Shown piece after piece: positions 60,383 through 64,000 of a DNA stretch of 64,000 bases (positions are counted from its first letter, which is position 1; the number at the start of each line of letters is the position of its first letter). The stretch covers positions 186,001 through 250,000 of the forward strand of contig NZ_JAATVW010000002.1 in NCBI RefSeq assembly GCF_011947225.1, in the 5' to 3' direction. Source of the stretch: Planosporangium flavigriseum (GTDB lineage: Bacteria; Actinomycetota; Actinomycetes; Mycobacteriales; Micromonosporaceae). Under the pieces are notes generated by a model, which was not told where the DNA came from, did no database searches, and saw only the letters and a list, made by a program, of their open reading frames with translations. The position numbers were made by a program, and so were the translations under genes.

Positions 60383-60889
60383 TTACTTGTTCGTGGCGGC
60401 GCGGGTGCGCTTGGTGGGCTTGGCCGGCACCGACGGCAGCGGCTGCTGGGCGTCCTCGGCGTGCCGCTCGATCAGGGCCTCGGCCTCGACCTTCGCCTCG
60501 GTCTTCTCCGCGTCCTTGATCTCGGCCTTGGCCGTGGCGAGCTGCGCCTTGGCCTGCTCGGTACGGGCACCGGCCACGATCCGCTCGCCGCGGGCGACCA
60601 GCTCGTCGTAGACGGCGGCGGCCTGCCGCTGCGCGATCTGGGCGCTGCTGACGAACGCCTGGGCGTTCCGGCGGGCGCCATCACGCAGCTTGTCGAGATC
60701 AGCGCGTAGGTTACGCTCCGATACGCGCTCGGTCACGGCCTCGGCGACCGGACGGAGCTCGAACACGCGTCCGCGTAGCTCGGCGACGCGCTCCGGAAGC
60801 CTGCGCAGCTGCTCGTAGGCCAGTTCCCCAGCACCGGCGGCGGCGTAGAGCGGGGTCGGGATCTTCCTGGGCTCGGTCTTCGCGTTCAT
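60383..60889 (-). CDS. HBHA-like coiled-coil protein with basic C-terminus
   Basis: A 168-residue helical protein. A long Ala/Glu/Arg-rich coiled coil (residues 20-140) ends in a short Lys/Arg-rich tail (PAKPTKRTRAATNK), as in heparin-binding haemagglutinin of mycobacteria (Rv0475). The basic tail is much shorter than in HBHA, so adhesion is doubtful; a surface or membrane-associated role is possible. ATG overlaps the XRE regulator stop (ATGA). Confidence 0.75.
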   Translation of the reverse strand: MNAKTEPRKIPTPLYAAAGAGELAYEQLRRLPERVAELRGRVFELRPVAEAVTERVSERNLRADLDKLRDGARRNAQAFVSSAQIAQRQAAAVYDELVARGERIVAGARTEQAKAQLATAKAEIKDAEKTEAKVEAEALIERHAEDAQQPLPSVPAKPTKRTRAATNK

Positions 60890-61569
60890 GCTGTCTCCTC
60901 GGTCCTTTCCTTCGCGTCCTTCGTGCCGGAGCCCTCCACGCTGGGGGCCTCGGAGTCTGGCTTGGATCGGGTCGGGCGTGGCTGCCGCTTGGCGACCTTG
61001 CGTGGCTTCCGCGCCGGGGTGGTCTCGTCGGCACCGTCGGCCGGCCTCGGCTCCCCGGTCGCCGCGGCCTTGCGAGTCGCAGCCGTTTTACGGGCCGTAC
61101 GGGTCCCTGCAGCACCCCGTTCCGCTGCGGACTCGTCCACCTCGGAGCCGGCCACTCTCTGCGTACCCTCGCTCGCCGGCGGGTCAAACGTGAGCGGATC
61201 CGCATCTTCCCCACCGGTCGCGCTCCGCAGGTTCTCGCGGCGGAACGTCTCATAGATCTGGGTCAGGGACTGCTTCTGCGCGATGGTCAGGTCGTCATCC
61301 GCGGCGATCGCGGCGAGCACTCCCTGGCCTCCGCTGGCGTCGAGCAGCCCAGCACGCAGGTACATCAGCGGAGTAGACACCCGTAGCGCATGCGCCAGTT
61401 GAGAGAGGACCTCGGCGCTCGGCTTGCGCAACCCGCGCTCGATCTGGCTGAGGTATGGGTTACTCACCCCGGCCTGCTCGGCGAGCTGACGCAGGGAGAT
61501 CTGCGCGCTGCGGCGCAGGTCACGGATGAATCCACCAATGTCACGCGGCAGATCTCGATCGGTGTTCAC
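60886..61569 (-). CDS. XRE-family helix-turn-helix regulator
   Basis: A 227-residue protein. The HTH covers residues 10-65: ISLRQLAEQAGVSNPYLSQIERGLRKPSAEVL. A helical middle and a Lys/Arg/Thr-rich C-terminus follow. Mycobacterial Rv0474 precedes hbhA in the same way. GTG 61569 is proposed because the putative promoter puts the transcript start there (leaderless). The C-terminal tail may help DNA binding. Confidence 0.85.
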   Translation of the reverse strand: MNTDRDLPRDIGGFIRDLRRSAQISLRQLAEQAGVSNPYLSQIERGLRKPSAEVLSQLAHALRVSTPLMYLRAGLLDASGGQGVLAAIAADDDLTIAQKQSLTQIYETFRRENLRSATGGEDADPLTFDPPASEGTQRVAGSEVDESAAERGAAGTRTARKTAATRKAAATGEPRPADGADETTPARKPRKVAKRQPRPTRSKPDSEAPSVEGSGTKDAKERTEETA

Positions 61570-61575
61570 CACTCG

Positions 61576-61617
61576 AACGTACGCCGCCCTGCTTGCTCTT
61601 GCAAGCAAAGCGCTTGC
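61576..61617 (-). promoter_or_regulatory. Leaderless promoter and three-part operator of the XRE gene
   Basis: On the minus strand, -35 TTGCAA (61599-61604), 17-nt spacer and -10 TACGTT (61576-61581) give a start near GTG 61569. The half-sites GCTTGC (61591-61596), GCAAGC (61601-61606) and GCTTGC (61612-61617) form two overlapping inverted repeats covering the -35, as expected for autorepression. Confidence 0.6.
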
Positions 61618-61709
61618 TCGAGTTAGCGTGACTCCCTGCACACGTCAATTGCATCGCGCGGAGGTTCCCGGCGCATTACGACGCCGTGTCTGTTGATGAG
61701 AAAAGGGCG

Positions 61710-62044
61710 TTACCAGACGGAACGCACCGAACCCACCCGCCGGCCGCCGCCGAAGATCGGCGACTCCGCGTACGCGTCCAGCACCTCACCGGTGACGGAA
61801 CGCCCCCGGCGCCGCCCTTGGACAGCAGCCCCGGCACGGCACGTATGAGCCGGGTGTCCGCACCCTCCGTCCCGGAGACCAGCTCCGGGTACGCGCGCCA
61901 GGTGGAACGGCTCACCCTGGTGACTGGCGCAGACGAGAGCCAGGTCGGCGTCGTCGGTCAGGTCGAGCCCGGCGCGGAGCATGCCGACCGCCTGGAGCGG
62001 ACGACCTCGGCCAGCACTTCCCCGCCGGCGTACAGATCACTCAC
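61710..62044 (-). pseudogene. Decayed L-asparaginase II-like gene
   Basis: Read from GTG 62044, the frame SDLYAGGEVLAEVVRS is a typical asparaginase II N-terminus and forms GTGA with the BKACE stop. It then breaks. In the next frame QAVGMLRAGLDLTDDADLAL and CASHQGEPFHLA continue the family. A third frame has AYPELVSGTEGADTRLIRAV and VPGLLSKGGAGG, and the second-frame register resumes with VLDAYAESPIFGGGRRVGSV before TAA (61710-61712). About 335 nt remain of a normal ~950 nt. Identification is from remembered family motifs. Confidence 0.72.
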
Positions 62045-62883
62045 GCTCGGATCCCCAGCAGTGCGCGGGCCTCGGTGACGGCCATCGGAGGGCGCTGGGC
62101 AAGGCGAGCGAACCCGGCCGCACGGGCGACGAGCTGCGCATTGCTCTCCACCGGCTGACCCTTCGCGTACGTCACCGTGTCCTCCATGCCCACGCGCAGG
62201 TGGCCGCCGGCCGACAGCGACGCGAGCAGGACCGGCAGGGTGCTGCGCCCGATGCCGGTGGCCGAGAACGTCGTGCCGTCCGGCAGGTCCCGCAGCGCGT
62301 GCTTGAACGCGACGACGGTCTCCGCCGTACCCGGCGCGCCGCCCGGCACCCCGAGGACGAAGTCGACGTGCACGTGCCCGCCGAATGGCAGCCCGTGCTT
62401 GTCGAGCAGGCGCTGCAGCGAGGTCAGGTGGCCGAGGTCGAAGATCTCGTACTCCGGCACGATGGCCCGCTCCCGCATCTCCTCGTGCAGCGCGACGATG
62501 AACTCCCACCGGTTGAGGAACACGTCATCGCCGAAGTTGACCGTGCCCATCGTGCAGGAGGCCATGTCGGGCGCGGCGTCCAGTACCCGGATGCGGTCGT
62601 CCTCGGGGTCGGTGACGGCGCCGCCGCTGGACAGCTGAACGATCAGCCCGGTCTCGGCACGCAGCGCGGCGACGGTGTCCCGCAGCCGGCCGAGGTCGAG
62701 CGTGGGCCGGGCAGCGTCGTCACGGAGGTGTACGTGAATGATGCTCGCACCGACCGCCTCGCACTCCTTGGCGGTGGCGACCAGCTCGTCCAACGTCACG
62801 GGCAGCGCCGGCACGTCGGTCTTACTCGACTCGGCCCCGGTCGGGGCAACCGTGATCAACGTCGTTGTCGTCACGCCGGCCAT
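62041..62883 (-). CDS. BKACE (3-keto-5-aminohexanoate cleavage) family enzyme
   Basis: A 280-residue TIM barrel of the DUF849/BKACE family. The metal ligands are the paired His of IIHVHLRD and of GGHVHVDF, and the Glu in MEDTV may be the family Glu. These Zn enzymes cleave beta-keto acids using acetyl-CoA; the substrate is not predictable. ATG 62883 overlaps the NUDIX gene by 13 nt; GTG 62874 is possible. It sits before the asparaginase remnant. Confidence 0.87.
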   Translation of the reverse strand: MAGVTTTTLITVAPTGAESSKTDVPALPVTLDELVATAKECEAVGASIIHVHLRDDAARPTLDLGRLRDTVAALRAETGLIVQLSSGGAVTDPEDDRIRVLDAAPDMASCTMGTVNFGDDVFLNRWEFIVALHEEMRERAIVPEYEIFDLGHLTSLQRLLDKHGLPFGGHVHVDFVLGVPGGAPGTAETVVAFKHALRDLPDGTTFSATGIGRSTLPVLLASLSAGGHLRVGMEDTVTYAKGQPVESNAQLVARAAGFARLAQRPPMAVTEARALLGIRA

Positions 62884-63305
62884 CCTCGCACGTGGGCGGA
62901 GCGGTACTCCGGTGACGTGAGGAACCCGGGGAGCAGCAGAGCCGCGGTGCCGGCGAGGTCGCGGCTGAGCGCCTCGTCCGGCGGCAGGAACACCATCGCC
63001 TGCCCCTCGCCCAGCACCACGTCGTCCTGCGTCGCGGCGGTCACCCCGTGGAACGCCCAGACCTCTACCGGCAACTCCCCCGGCTTCGCGCCCCGCCACC
63101 ACAGGTCGAGCCGGTCCACCGTGAGGCCGGTCTCCTCCAGCAACTCCCGGTGCGCGGCAGCCAGCGGCTCCTCACCGGGCTCCACGTGCCCGCCCGGGAA
63201 GCCCCACAGGTTCGGCGAGACGGGCGCGTCAGCCGTGCGGTGCTGCATGAGGAGCCGCCCGTGCCGGTCCACCAGCAGGACGAGCGCGACCCGGGTGCCG
63301 GACAC
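62871..63305 (-). CDS. NUDIX hydrolase
   Basis: A 144-residue NUDIX protein. The Nudix box (GX5EX7REUXEEXGU) is complete: GGHVEPGEEPLAAAHRELLE followed by ETGL. Likely an 8-oxo-dGTP or other nucleoside diphosphate hydrolase; substrate unknown. The GTG start comes 4 nt after the ygfZ stop, so the genes are co-transcribed. Confidence 0.9.
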   Translation of the reverse strand: MSGTRVALVLLVDRHGRLLMQHRTADAPVSPNLWGFPGGHVEPGEEPLAAAHRELLEETGLTVDRLDLWWRGAKPGELPVEVWAFHGVTAATQDDVVLGEGQAMVFLPPDEALSRDLAGTAALLLPGFLTSPEYRSAHVRGWPA

Positions 63306-63308
63306 CGC

Positions 63309-64000
63309 TCAGACGCCCGGGTCGATCGCGGCCGCCGCCTCGCCCACCCGCAGTTCCGCGTCGTCGGGCACGTTCTGCCGGACCAGCGCGAGCGCGATCA
63401 TGCCGAGCTCGAAGTGGCGCGCCGCCGTGCCGATGAACCCGACCTGACGCCCCTCCGGGGTGGTCACCGCCGTGCCGTGCGCCGGTAGCTCCTCGGTGGT
63501 GATCCCGTCGAGGTGCAGGAGTACCAGTCGACGCGGCGGCCGGCCGAGGTGATGCACCCGGGCGACCGTCTCCTGACCCCGGTAACACCCCTTCTCCAGG
63601 TGCACCGCCGGGGCGGTCCAGCCCACCTCGGCGGGCAGCGTGCGGTGGTCGGTCTCGAAGCCGAAGCGCGGCCGGCGGTCGGCCACCCGGAGTGCCTCGA
63701 ACGCCCAGGTACCCGCCACCGGCACCCCGGCCACCTCGACCAGGTCGGCCTCGGTCCCCCGGCGTACCAGCAGGTCCGCCCCGTACGGCATGCGCCGGAC
63801 CCAGCCGCCCAGGTCGGGCAGGCTCGCGGCCGAGTACTGGACCGTTGGCCGAGACGGCACGGAGCCCGCGGCGAACTTCGGGCCCGGCACCGCGACGGCG
63901 TCCGGGGACAGCAGCGGGCCGACGCCCAGCGCGGTGAGCGCCTCGTCGGTGTCCGGCCCGACCAGCGACAGCAGCGAGAAGTCAGCGCTGACATCCGCCG
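63309..64000 (-). CDS. Folate-binding YgfZ-like protein (5' end outside window)
   Basis: The visible 230 or so C-terminal codons extend beyond the window edge; the true start lies past 64000. KGCYRGQETVARVHHLG carries the family motif K-G-C-Y-x-G-Q-E. YgfZ is a folate-dependent factor that helps iron-sulfur cluster enzymes. Relatives share the GcvT fold. It starts the ygfZ-NUDIX-BKACE group. Confidence 0.88.
   Translation of the reverse strand, partial: ADVSADFSLLSLVGPDTDEALTALGVGPLLSPDAVAVPGPKFAAGSVPSRPTVQYSAASLPDLGGWVRRMPYGADLLVRRGTEADLVEVAGVPVAGTWAFEALRVADRRPRFGFETDHRTLPAEVGWTAPAVHLEKGCYRGQETVARVHHLGRPPRRLVLLHLDGITTEELPAHGTAVTTPEGRQVGFIGTAARHFELGMIALALVRQNVPDDAELRVGEAAAAIDPGV

Noticed and set aside
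61686-62078. Plus-strand 130-codon gene in the BKACE-XRE gap
   Set aside because: It is antisense to the asparaginase remnant, and no motif or SD is visible.

Overview
This is a high-GC actinobacterial chromosome segment, most like Micromonosporaceae. The genes point to mycothiol use (mshA, a mycothiol-dependent-isomerase family protein), F420-dependent oxidation, twin-arginine export and the sporulation regulators BldN/RsbN. GTG starts and 4-bp ATGA/GTGA overlaps are frequent. Most genes are housekeeping or regulatory. No phage, insertion sequence, CRISPR array, rRNA or tRNA gene was recognised.

Layout. (1) 1-11.8 kb matches the mycobacterial Rv1207-Rv1232c neighbourhood as I remember it: MgtE_N/CBS protein, DUF1003, mrp, tatB, htrA, O-methyltransferase, DUF3117, DNA-3-methyladenine glycosylase I and a DivIVA-like protein. 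pepA, a PaaX-like regulator and an enoyl-CoA hydratase are interspersed, and sigE/rseA are missing. (2) 11.4-20.4 kb holds an orphan nuoA divergent from korAB, a large cyclase-ATPase-TPR regulator, an FmdB zinc ribbon, a lytic transglycosylase and a tandem GNAT protein. (3) 20.4-27.3 kb is an F420 oxidoreductase followed by the rex-hemA-hemC-cobA/hemD-hemB operon under a Rex-operator promoter. (4) 27.4-36.8 kb carries a HAD phosphatase, thioredoxin-fold protein, acyl-CoA ligase, the sigma factor bldN with a possible coupled leader peptide, its anti-sigma factor rsbN, a SerB-like HAD protein, a secreted protein, an acyltransferase and an epimerase. (5) 36.9-46.5 kb has bS22, a membrane metallopeptidase, proline dehydrogenase, CGNR protein, sugar isomerase, Ppx/GppA, senX3-regX3 divergent from phoU with a PHO-box-like repeat, and gpmA. 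(6) 46.7-51.9 kb looks like an accessory insert: two paralogous MFS transporters, a secreted GH20 hexosaminidase and a class III CoA-transferase. (7) 52.2-64 kb has ybjN-mshA, SDR-methyltransferase, murB, a mycothiol-type isomerase, macro-domain protein, EI24 protein, hydrolase-DUF2516, an HBHA-like protein with its XRE regulator, then ygfZ-NUDIX-BKACE followed by a decayed asparaginase gene.

How the genes work together. Redox state (NADH via Rex) is wired to tetrapyrrole synthesis. KorAB makes reduced ferredoxin beside a lone NuoA. Phosphate sensing (SenX3/RegX3/PhoU) and development (BldN/RsbN) each show plausible cis elements. Seven rare TTA leucine codons in six genes, including hemA, suggest a possible translational link to the bldA tRNA.

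Limits. Functions come from motif recognition and remembered gene order. No database search, folding program or codon statistics were run. Several start codons are choices among alternatives, and the reasons are given in each entry.
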